This document shows positions 45,298-55,800 of a DNA stretch of 64,000 bases, one piece after another; position 1 is the stretch's first letter, and every line of letters starts with the position of its first letter. Source of the stretch: Rhynchopus sp. YZ270_cl-10 (Eukaryota; Euglenozoa; Diplonemea; Diplonemida; Diplonemidae); assembly GCA_964035575.1 (NCBI GenBank), contig OZ037845.1:1694201-1758200 (forward strand), given 5' to 3'. The position numbers and the translations under genes are program-made. The notes beneath the pieces are model-generated. The model was given only the letters and a program-made list of their open reading frames with translations. It did no database searches and was not told the DNA's origin.

Positions 45298-46751
45298 ATG
45301 CCTGGAAAAAAGGACAAAAAGAAAAAGCAGGACCCAGAGCCAGAGCCTGTGAAGCCTGAAGATGCTGAGTACGACAGAGAGTCGCTTAAGGTGAAGATTT
45401 CGACATATGAAATGCGAATTATACGTCTGCACAAAGAGAACGGCGAGCTGCGAGACAAGGCAGAGAAGGCGGTCAAGGACATGAAGGAAAGCACGTCGCA
45501 GTCGCTAGAGATGTTTCAACGCCTGACCGACAAGATGGATGCAAAGGATCGTGACATAGGCCGCATGCGCACAGAAATGGCTGCAGCAGAAGAAGACAAA
45601 GGCAAGCTAGAGCAGGACCTCCGCAACCAAATAACAGCCGAAAAGGAGGAAAGCGAAGTCATGCGCGAGAAGTTCACCAACGAAGCCAGCGAGCTGCAGC
45701 AGAAGCTTGACGAAGTCATCCAGTTCCGCCAGCAGAAAGACTCAATGACGAAAAAGGTATACAAACAAAACCACAAATCGAAATAACACTGAACATGACA
45801 GATTGACAACCTTGAAGACGAATTAGCCGAAAACAAGGCGAAACATGCAGCCGAAATCGAACGTCTGCAGGAGGTACACAAAGAGGACCGTGAAGCACTG
45901 CGAAACGACATGATCAACAAGTGGCGCAAGACACGCCTAGAGGTGTATAAGCTGACAGAAGACCACCTCCAAACGAAGACACAGCAGACCATCCAAGAGA
46001 ACGAGAAGCTCACACGTGACCTTGACACCTACGCACGAGAGGCGCGCGAGATGATGAAGCACAACGTGCGCCTCAAGGAGGAGAACTCGTCCCTCAAGCG
46101 CTCCCTAGAAATTGAGCAGCGCAGTGTGAGCGAGCTCATGAAGAAGAGCCAACAGCAGCAGCGTGCCATCAAGACTCTTGTGCAGAAGATCAAAACCTTC
46201 GAAGAAATGTACAAACAAGTCAAAGGCGACAACGACTCTGAAAAGGCCAACCGCATTATCGGGCTTGGTGAGACCATCGACAACCAGTACGATGTGATCC
46301 TTGACCTCAAACGTGAATTGGTATGTCTCCAATAAAACACTGCCGCACACACGCATCACAGGATGAAGTTACCACACGGTTAGAATCACAGCAACGCGAG
46401 TATGAAGATAAGATGCTTTCGTACCGACGACGCGAAGATGGGTTGACTGACACACAACGCTTCTTGATACAGTGTTCAGAGGACGTGAAGAAGCAAGCCT
46501 CTGTCGTGAAAGGGACAAACATGCTCACCCTTTCCGGCTCTGATGCGGCTGAGGCGGTGTCCTATCTCAAGAAACGTCTTGATGGATTTGAGTCGGGTTT
46601 CTGCCCGCGCCCACCTGCCATCGACCTTTCGAACAACCACACCGCCCGCCACACGAAGCTCGACAACGACATTGGTTCGCCACCCAAGATCCTTGACCAC
46701 ACACCCCTGCCGGTGCTGTCCCCCTCTTCTGCCGCTGTGGTGCAGGGGTAG
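45298..46751 (+). CDS. CFAP157: CFAP157-like cilia- and flagella-associated protein
   Basis: Exons 45298-45756, 45802-46320 and 46362-46751 give 455 residues. A Lys-rich start (MPGKKDKKKK) is followed by an almost continuous coiled coil to about 400, then a Pro-rich tail. The motif order matches CFAP157 (DUF4515 family): a helix with QSLEMFQRLTDKMDAKDRDI, then VIQFRQQKDSMTKKI, then RNDMINKWRKTRLEVYKLTE, an NEKL break, and KKSQQQQRAIKTLVQKI. CFAP157 supports flagellar axoneme or basal-body assembly. The related BBOF1 shares the domain and is the main alternative. The first intron starts GTATAC, the only such donor here. Confidence 0.72.
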
Positions 46752-46897
46752 CGACTCTAGCTTTCTTTTACTGCATTTTCCGCTACTTTCTGAGACGTAC
46801 AAATTATACAAAAAGAAAGACGCATAATTATTTTGGATCCTCCCCATTTCCCCCACCTCCTCTCCCCACCCCACCCCACCCTCACTCTCCAGGTGCA

Positions 46898-48992
46898 ATG
46901 TCCAGCTCATACAAGAGCCACGCGCAAAGAATCTTTCAAGTCGTCGACAAAGACGGCAATGGACGGATAAGCTCATCAGAGCTTGAGAGAGCGTTGAGAG
47001 ATTCTAACATTAAAAGAGAACTTCGGTGGCCGGGGACAAGCGAACAACTGTTGCAGCTCCTTGCGCCATGTGGCGGCTCACTCACCATGGACATGTTGTC
47101 CCGGTATTACGAAGTGCTGGAGCTGTTCTCGCTTATTGACGACAACAACAGCGGGCGGGTGAGTCCGTACGAATTGAAGCACGCACTCCAGACAAACAGC
47201 ATTGTCAGGGACAAGCTTGCAGTGCCCGCGCACCTTGCACCTACGCTCTTCAGTCAAATTGACACCAACGGCTCCGGGGCAGTGTCGTTCGTGGAGTTTT
47301 TCAGACATTTCACAGCAGCCCCCCTCTCTAAGCCGTTCCGACCTCTGGGCAACTACGGGGCAATAACAGAGTCGATTTTCTGCAAAATTGACACTGACAA
47401 AAGCGGCTCAATCACAAAAGACGAGTTTGTGAAGGCTTTGAAAGAGGACCGTGAGGTGCAGCTTGAACTTGGATGGCCAGCACACATGGCAGAACAGCTA
47501 TTCTCCTTTCTCGACAGAGACAAGAGCGGTGATGTATGTATTTTTTTTTGCTTTATTTATGGGTCTCAAAGCTCCTCTCTGCAAACCCGTCGTTTGGCAC
47601 ATCCTGGGATCGGTGCGTCTGTGCAGTACTTCCTTTAGAGTACAGTCCTCTTTGTTTCTTGCTGTCAACGCCGGTCGTACGGCTTCCACATCCCTTTTAC
47701 CCAAAACAGGTTTCCCGCGACGAGTTTACGCTTTTCTGCCGCGCCCAGTGGCTGTTCAACAACATCGACGTGAACAGGTCTGGGTACATAGACGCATACG
47801 AGCTTGGTGTTGCTTTGGCGGTATGATCTCTTTTGTTTGGCCCTTTCAACACTCTCTGACCCCACAGAAGCCCGAAATGCAAAAAGAGCTGAACATACAG
47901 GCGCACAAGGCGAAGGAGGTGTTCATGAAGATGGACCACGACGGGTATGTGCAACGTTTTCTTCTCTTTCTCCATACTGTCACTTCAACAGGTCCGGTAT
48001 GGTCAAGTTTTCAGAGTTCTATCGGTGGTTGGCAAGGTCAAAAAGGTCTGGGGCGGGTGTGCAGGCAGGAGGGTACTCAGGGCAGGAGAAGGTGGAGCCA
48101 CGGAGGGTGCCGCAGAGGAAGAACGACCAGTACACTAACATGAAGAAGATTGGGGAGGGGACGTTTGGGGACGTGCACCTCTGCCAGCACTACTCCGGCG
48201 AGAAGCTCATCAAGAAGGTGCCGAAGCTGCAGCCAAACGAGTCGAAAACGCAGTTCAAACAACGCATGGAAGAGGTCCTCCTGGAGGCCAAGATGCTCGA
48301 GTCCTACAAGCACCCGAACATCGTGCGCTACGTGGACTCTTACTGGGAGGAGCTGGGGGGGAGAAACGCTATCATCATCATCACCGAGTTCTGCACCGGC
48401 GGAGACCTTCGCGCCTTCATGAAGCACACCGCAAACAAAGGGGGCATCAAACGGATCCAAGTAGAGGAGATTTTCTACCAGGTATTTGAGTTTGCGATTT
48501 TTGTTTTGTTTCGCCTTTATATATTTTTGCACATCAAAACATTTCCCACAACAGATGTGCTCTGCGATTGAATTCCTGCACAGAGGCCGCCTTCTTCATC
48601 GCGACTTGAAACCTGACAACGTTTTCTTGACGGGGCGCCCGGAGAAACCTATTATCAAAATAGGTGACTTTGGGCTTGTGAAGCAAATGGACTCACAGCA
48701 GAACACTGCGATGACGATGTGTGGTACCATGCTTTACATGGCACCAGAAATCCTGAAGGGTAACGGGTACGGGATGCCCAACGACGTGTGGGCGTTGGGG
48801 TGCATCCTCTACGAACTGGCGCTCTGCAACGGGAGTCTTGCGTTCCGTACTGTTGCGGACGTTGTGAACGTGAAGTTCCCCACACATTGCCCGTCTTGGT
48901 GTGAGGAGCCCCTCAAAGCAATCCTCCGCGAGGATGCGAAGAAACGCCCTACCGTCGGAGATCTGAAGAGGATCTTCGCACCACGGGGGTAG
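46898..48992 (+). CDS. Protein kinase with seven N-terminal EF-hands
   Basis: Exons 46898-47533, 47710-47820, 47868-47944, 47992-48481 and 48555-48992 give 583 residues. Seven EF-hand loops precede the kinase: DKDGNGRISSSE, DDNNSGRVSPYE, DTNGSGAVSFVE, DTDKSGSITKDE, DRDKSGDVSRDE (split by intron 1), DVNRSGYIDAYE and DHDGSGMVKFSE (split by intron 3). The kinase spans about 322-583: GEGTFG (329-334), HRDLKPDN (453-460), DFG (476-478) and GTMLYMAPE. All catalytic motifs are present; the lobe layout and short tail are NEK-like. It should be a calcium-regulated Ser/Thr kinase. In plant and apicomplexan CDPKs the EF-hands follow the kinase, so the order is reversed here. The start is five bases after CTCTCCAG, 147 nt from the upstream stop. 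Confidence 0.9.
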
Positions 48993-49738
48993 GTCAGAAG
49001 GAGGTAGGGGAAACGGGTTTTGTCCGTTTTGAAGTCTTTCGGGGTGGGACACTTTGTTTTGTTTTGTAACAAGCATTTTATTTTGTTCGTTCGGAGTTTT
49101 TTTGGTCGCAAACAAAAAAAAAAATATTCAGTAGGAAAACGTGGTATTGGGGTGGGGTGTCTTCGTTGAATGTGCAGGCAGTTTTGCGCATGAAAATGAA
49201 TTGACACATTTGTAAAAAGTTTGTGAAATAATTTTTTTTTTTGCCACGCCCTTTGAAAAGCATAGCTTGCTTAGCGCGAGCGCAGCTCTACCAGAGGTAT
49301 CTAAAGTGAGAAAAAAAAATCGGCAAAAAAAAAAAAAATGTTATTTTTTATTTGTGCAGTGGATATTTTGCCTTTGAAAGAAATGCAGGTCTGCTTTTTT
49401 GTCTTCCCCCCCTTTTGTAGCTACTGGTACCCATATTGTAAGCGAATAAATAATTAATCTGTGGGGCACATACTCCTATTAGGGGGATGGTCAAAAACAA
49501 CACGAGATAAAGGAAATAGCGGCCCACATAAAACACTCGTACACCAACTATGTGCTTTGGTTGTTCTTACCCTGTTGCGTTTCAGTTTACCCCTAAAAGT
49601 CTGTTTGCTGTGGGACGGAGCCCGTTTCGGGGGTTTTTACCACAGAGGGGTGAGTGTCACCGACACACACCCGCGTCTCAGACGTTTCTATTTGTTCCTA
49701 TCTTTATCACGCAACAAAAAGCCCCCCTTTTTTTTGTG

Positions 49739-49771
<33 letters not shown>

Positions 49772-50613
49772 CGAAGTTCAACGTAGTTGTGTTTTTGGGT
49801 CACGCACAAAAACCCCCCAGTAGGGTCCCCCCACCCTCTTCTTAAAACCCAATGTCTCTCTCCTTCGTATTCTGTTATTTTTTACTAGCTTATACAAAGT
49901 TTTGCTCTTCGTTGCATTGTGTAGGAAAGCAATTTTTTTTTTGGGGGGGACGCTCAGTGAGCAACTTAGGGTATTTCAAACTTCCCTACACTTTTCCCAT
50001 CAGGTTTGAATTGAATTGAACGTACATCTTGCAAAGTCGTGTCAACATTACACTTGATTAGTTTCCCCAACAACCCCTAGACCCACCCTAACGGTGGCAA
50101 ATCGGCAGAGATAAAGCAACGATGTGTGTCGTTGCCACTCTCATACAATACACCGTGTGGGTACGAAGATGCACGTTCCCCCTGCTTCCCGCACGATAAC
50201 GATAGTGGTAAAGATGAGTGTGTGCACGAGACACATTCATCTGACAAGTTTTTCTTCCCTTGCCCCGTGTATATTTGTCTTCTTTTTGCTGAACAAGTCA
50301 ACCCTTGTCGGCTAAGGTATGTTTTGATAGCGGTCAGAAGGGAAGTTGGGGGGATGGGTGGGGGGGAAACGACGCCCCGTTTCGTTAGCGATTTAGTGTT
50401 TTTTTTTTGTCTTCCAATGCAAAAGTCTTTCAGGAAACCAGTAGATTGGTAAACCTCACAACCCCTTTGCCTCTTTCAGGCAACGTAAAATAAACAAAAT
50501 AAATAAATGGAAAAAGGAAGATGCAGACGACAAACGATCCCCCTTTTTTCTTTGTGAAATATATCGCCCACCTACAATGAGCTCTCTTCAAAACAGGAGG
50601 GGGAAATATAACT
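48993..50613. other. Intergenic region
   Basis: A/T-rich with a pure T-run of about 27 at 49740-49767. A stem-loop copy lies at 50213-50260 and a CTTAG-type remnant near 49960. No exon seen. Confidence 0.5.
50213..50260 (+). repeat. Stem-loop repeat, GTGTG type
   Basis: GATGAGTGTGTG, loop CACGAGA, CACATTCATCTGA, then CAAGTTTTTCTTCCC. The stem has slipped by one base against the archetype but still pairs TGTG with CACA. Confidence 0.7.
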
Positions 50614-51195
50614 ATGTCGGTGTTACTCTTTGTGTTCGACACGATGCAGACTGGGTATGCGAACAGCATGTTCCTGCAGGGTTCCACGTTGAAAGGGGAG
50701 GCAGAAACAGTTGCGAAATGGAGGCTTCTCCACTGTGATGGGGAGATCAAGGCCCTTCGTGGGGATGTGTCCACTTTGAAGGGGGAGGTATGCACATGTT
50801 CTTGAAATTTTATCCATGTTTAAACCCTCCAATCGCAGGTTTATGAAATCAGTGAGGACACTGTGCAAAACTTTGACGCAATGGAGAGCACTGCCGCTAG
50901 CCCACCAAAAGCTGTCCGCGAGCAAGTCCAGGTCACAGTGGGAGGAGCACCGTGCACTGCGTGGATGTACATCTCTCTCCTGCCCGAAGAAGAGGCTGAG
51001 GACTGGGACATTGTGCACTGTGGGCGTGTGCAAGCTGTCATCGTGCCGGATGAGGATGAGGACAACGAGGAAGGTGGCAAGGCTGCAGCGTCGGGGCTTG
51101 CGATGATGATGGGGGTGACGGATGCGTTTGAGGAGGACGAGGAGGAGGAGGAAGACATGGGGGAGCCGGGGTCCAAACGTCAGCGGTGTAACTGA
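50614..51195 (+). CDS. GGCT/AIG2-like gamma-glutamylcyclotransferase-fold protein
   Basis: Exons 50614-50787 and 50839-51195 give 176 residues. The N-terminal strand LLFVFDTMQTGYANS, the GEVYEISEDTVQNFDAMES block (exon junction inside GEV) and AWMYIS follow the GGCT/AIG2 fold. In active enzymes the first motif is YGSL or YGTL; here it is FDTM, so the substrate loop has changed, though the acidic Glu in DAMES, at the catalytic position, is kept. The C-terminus is Asp/Glu-rich and ends KRQRCN-like. It could be a cyclotransferase with altered substrate or a non-enzymatic relative. The start is 17 nt after AAAACAG. Confidence 0.65.
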
Positions 51196-51372
51196 AAATT
51201 TTGTGAGAGTAGCGTAATGTGAGTAACGGCAAAGCTCCATTTGCCATAGAAAAAAAAGTTCTATTTAGGATTTCGGGCAGAGAACATCAGAGTCACTATC
51301 TCAGCCCACCAACCCACCACAGATTTACACAACACTTACACTTGTCGTCTCTGAAGGGACACACTGAAGAGG

Positions 51373-52365
51373 ATGGCGGGGCTGCACATGATGCAGCCCC
51401 TTCTTGCTGTGCGCATAAAGGATGGCATTTTCATCGGGAACGCGGCAGCATCACGCGATGCAGCGTTCATATCTATGAACAAAATCACGCACGTGATCAA
51501 CTGCGCTGCTATTGAAGCTGGGAACATGTTCCACACCTGCGGTATCCGTTATTTGACACTTCACTGGCGAGATGTGCCCGGGGTGACAGCCCTTGACAAC
51601 ACCACGTGCAAGCAGATAAAAGAGTTTATCGAGGTTGCAGACGAAAAAGGTGAATGCGTGCTGATCCACTCGATGAACGGGATGAACAGATGTTGTTTGG
51701 CACTTGGTGCATATCTCATTTCAAAGTACAAATGGAATTACGATATGGTCATGTCTTACATGTCTGTGGCTCACCCGCCGATGAAAATAAAACCGCACTT
51801 CACGCGCCAGCTGCGTGCGCTGTCAAAGCGTGTTGGCATTGCACCTCAAAGTACTCACCTGCGCAATCCTTCTTTTCAGGCAGAGAAGGACGTGCTCCAG
51901 AACAGCCATCTGAACGCACTCCTCATTTCTCATCCTTCCAATGCGGCACTGCAGCGTCACATCTTCGAATATGAGACTCGCCGGAATGCCACAGCTCGGC
52001 CTGCAGTCCGAAAGTTGTCCTTTGGGGATATCGAAATAGAGAGTGAGAACGACATTCCTAAGAGGTACAGACCGGAACAATCCTGCAAGGGAATTCTGAA
52101 GACACAGCCGACTTCAGTGATTTCACAGACAGTGCAGAAACAACACAAAGTGGAACGCAAACGCAGTCCCTCGGTCACGAAGAAGGTTAACTTCAAGCAG
52201 CGATTGTATGAAGATCTAGCCCGCGGGGAGGACGCCACACAGACAGGAAATGCCATATCACTGTGTGCCATAGGCCTGATGCTTTCTGACAGTCGCATAT
52301 CAGCAGTCGCCCAGCAACGCAAGAGACTCAGGCAACCTCGTCGTGCAGTGCACACAGCTGCCTGA
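51373..52365 (+). CDS. Dual-specificity pseudophosphatase with PP1-docking motifs
   Basis: Intronless, 330 residues. Residues 12-155 follow the dual-specificity phosphatase fold (DGIFIGNAAASRD, ITHVINCA, HWRDVPG with Asp67). The P-loop reads HSMNGMNR (99-106), so the catalytic Cys of HCxxxxxR is Ser100 while Arg106 is kept. Catalysis is not expected, though phosphopeptide binding may persist, as in STYX-type proteins. The basic C-terminal region (about 160-330) looks disordered and holds GILK (240-243) and KVNF (271-274), matching the SILK and RVxF docking motifs of protein phosphatase 1 in their usual order. It may therefore be a PP1 regulator or targeting subunit. Confidence 0.78.
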   Translation: MAGLHMMQPLLAVRIKDGIFIGNAAASRDAAFISMNKITHVINCAAIEAGNMFHTCGIRYLTLHWRDVPGVTALDNTTCKQIKEFIEVADEKGECVLIHSMNGMNRCCLALGAYLISKYKWNYDMVMSYMSVAHPPMKIKPHFTRQLRALSKRVGIAPQSTHLRNPSFQAEKDVLQNSHLNALLISHPSNAALQRHIFEYETRRNATARPAVRKLSFGDIEIESENDIPKRYRPEQSCKGILKTQPTSVISQTVQKQHKVERKRSPSVTKKVNFKQRLYEDLARGEDATQTGNAISLCAIGLMLSDSRISAVAQQRKRLRQPRRAVHTAA

Positions 52366-52815
52366 TCCGTCTTTCTTTCCTCGAATTCACACCCAATATT
52401 TGCCTTGTTTTCTATTAGTCTTATCACGCACTTCCTTGACAGGTCGTGCTTGGTTATGCTCCATTTCTTCTGTATCGTCTGTGGTGCCTGCATCAATAAC
52501 AACCATGACACTGATAAAAAAAACGTGTACCCCTACTTCATTTACACTCCCCATTCCAGACATTTTAATGTTCTGCTTAGTGCAGGTCTTAGTGGTCTCA
52601 CATCAACACACAACATCTGCAGTGCTTTTGCCCTGTTTTTCGAGTCCTGCGGTTCCACAGAATTTCTGCTGCTCATATTTTCCTTTTCCACACCACCCCC
52701 GCAAAACAGATTATTTATACACTCAAAGTCATAGTTTTTAAGAACCACTAAGACAAGTTAAGCCAGCGAGACACACCCATACACCGAGACGTACCCTACG
52801 GAGACAGGCGACACG
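52366..52815. other. Intergenic gap before the giant gene
   Basis: No repeat family member. A weak acceptor-like CCCCGCAAAACAG ends near 52709; the last 100 nt before the ATG are purine-rich, unlike other genes here. Confidence 0.4.
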
Positions 52816-55800
52816 ATGGTGACACACAGGAGGGTGTTGCTGCCGTTGCTGGTAACGTTGTGTGCAGCAGGTGCGCGAGGTGAAGAGACAGCGACCACAG
52901 GTGAGCCGCTGACGCTGAACGTGCTTGCGGAGAACCTGGAGGAGCACCTGGACGAGTTCCGTGGGACTGTGGTGAACTCTGTGATGAGCCTGGCGGAGGA
53001 GAAGATGGACAACCTGGGGATCACAGACGCGTTTGAGGAGGCCTTCAGAGACGACGCTGTGCTGGGGCAGCTGAAGACGAAGCTGGAGACTGGGCTGGAG
53101 GACATGATGACGTTCTTTGAGTCGGGGTCACCGTTTGACGGGATTGAGATGGTGACGGACCAGCTTGAGCCTGCGATGGACATGTTGACGGGTGTGTGCA
53201 ACCAGACTACAGGCCGGGCACGGCGCGAGGCCGCATTGCAGCAGGCACGTGCAGAGTACTTGCAGAAGAAGGAGAACAGGAGCGCAGGTAACAGCAAGAG
53301 AACGGCGGGGGTGCTGAGCGACTTTGCGAGCCCACTGCTCACAGCGTCGTTGGGTGTGGGCCTGCCTGGATGGGAGCTTCAGCTGACGACAAACTGGAAA
53401 GCGGGACTGTCGGTAGGTGGCGGGTTCTCGTTGGGTGTAGACACAGCAAACCCGAACCAGGTGTTCACGGGCGTTGGTGTTGGTGTCGACTTTTCACTTG
53501 AGAAGGGACAGAAGACTTGTGCTATCGACGCTGACTGCAAGGCTAAGGCGCGTCGGGCGACGATCTGCGAAGATAACAAGTGCACGCGTGTGTGCTCGAG
53601 CGCGGCAAGCTGCGGGCCGAAGGAGGCGTGCGACAACCTGCGCTGTGTGGTGGCGTGCGATGCGCACTACGACTGCGTCGGGCTGCAGAAGTGCGACATC
53701 GCAGGGACGAAGCGCTGCCAGCCTACTACAGCATGTGCCTCGGACAGCGGGTGCCACGTTGGGTCGGAGGTCTGCCTCGACAACAAGCGTTGTGTGCCGC
53801 GTGAGTGCACAAGCGATGCGCAGTGCACACCCGGCACTCAGTTCTGCCACAACCACCGCTGCCTGGCAAGCGAGTGTACAAAGGCGACGGAGGCGGCAGA
53901 CTGCACAAAAGCGGGGGAGATCTGTGTGACGCGGCAGTGTGTGCCTGCGGCAGGGCAGCCCTGTGCTGATGCTGCGAGCTGCGGGCTGGATGCGTACTGC
54001 AACGGAGGACTCTGTGTCGACAAGACACCTGCGCCCGGTGCTGCCATGTGCATGAGCAACAGCGACTGCAGCGTGCCTGGGGAGACGTGCCTGTCTGGTA
54101 GTGGTGAGTGCGGGATTGCTTGCAACAACGACGCTGACTGCGGCCTGGACGAGGGTTTGTGTATGTTTGTGTCGGGTTCGTGGCGGTGTGTAGCTGGCTC
54201 GAGTGGGCGGCGTGCACACGTGGTTTCGACGGAGGCAAGGAAGGGCTTTTGGAAGGAGGTGGGGGACTCGGTGGACATTTCACTAGACTGGTTCAAGGAT
54301 GCGTCGTCTTTCTCTGGGTTTGCTTTTGTGGTGTCTGTCTCAAACGAGTACCTGCGCAACTCTGCTCTGCACATCTCCAACCTGCACGTGACGCTGGCAC
54401 ACCCGCACTGGGGATGTTTGCGCGAGCCGGGTGTGGACGCGGATGCCTGGTGGCGTGGGGTTCAGTTTGCCGGGTTTGGCATCACGTTTGACCCACACTC
54501 AAACGTGGGGGCGGGGAAAAAGAAGGCTGCATCTGCATCGGCACTGACCAACCTGCGTGAGGCGCTGACGAACAAAGCGATGTTCGCGCAGATGATGCGG
54601 AGTGTGAAGACAGAACTCATTGCGGCTGTGGCGTCGACGGACGGGTTTGGGTTTTCGGAGGCCATCACCCTGGAAGACTCGAACAGCGGTGCGAGCCTTG
54701 GCTACGACGTGACGTCATGCCCCGTGTCGGCAGGTCGGGCGGCAGTGGCTACGTCAGATGGCGCAGCAGCAGCAGCGGAGCTGGTGGCCTTCCTCGAGCA
54801 GTCCTCAGACATTGTGACAAAGGGCGAGATTGTGATGCCCATGTGTGCAGGGGAGTGCGGGCCCACGAAAACAACGTTGTCTTCGATCATCGGGCAGGGA
54901 CGTGTCGGGCCGCCGAAGACGTGCGACGGCGTGGAGCTGAGCGTGGATGTGGCGGAGCTCACGATCGGGAGTGTTGCGTACCTCGCGACGTCCGGCGAGG
55001 TGGCGAGTGTCGGGAGCACGCTGCAGAGCATCATGGCACCTGTGCTGTCGATGGGGCTGCAGGACACGACGCTGGCCTTCTCGGTGACGGGGTCGAGGCT
55101 GAAACTGTCTGCAGTCGGGGGTGTGCTGCTGCCTGAGACGGACAGCGACTTTGTGGCGGTGCTGAAGGATATGGCGGAGAACATCCGTGTGGGGGTGTCT
55201 GCGTCGCTGACGTTTGAGGGAGATCTGGAGCTGGAGCTGCGCGTGGGGACGGACGCAGACACGGACAGGGCGAAGTACATCCGTGTGTCGAACGCGTTGG
55301 GCACGTTTGGTGCGGCGACGTACTTGCGGTTTGCGTACCTGATTCACACGGGCCAGCCGCGGCAGGAGCTTGGGGTGTCGCTTCCGTTGGTTGTGTGTGT
55401 CGAGGACTGCGGGGCTGTGGACCAGAAGGACGTCTACTTCGAAGGGGAGCTGTCCATGATTGTGACGCCTGCGGCGCAGACGGTGCGTGGGAAGCTGACC
55501 GCAGGAGGGTGGTACTACGAGGCGTTGAAGATTCCGTTCGTGCACATCGGGAACATGTTCCTGGGGATGGAGTGGGACGTCAAGTCGCCGCTGCCGACGG
55601 GGTTCATGCTGGGCGGTGCGGTGTGCCTCGGGTCGCGGGAGAACTGTCAGAACAAGGCGCAGCCATTCGTGGAGGGGCGCGCGTATGTTGGGGTGAGTGC
55701 GTCGCTGCCTGAGGACAACTTCTTTGTGGCGATGGTGACGAACCTGACGATTGGCGGCATTGCGGAGCTTGCGGCACAGGAGGTGCCGTGGCTGATGCTG

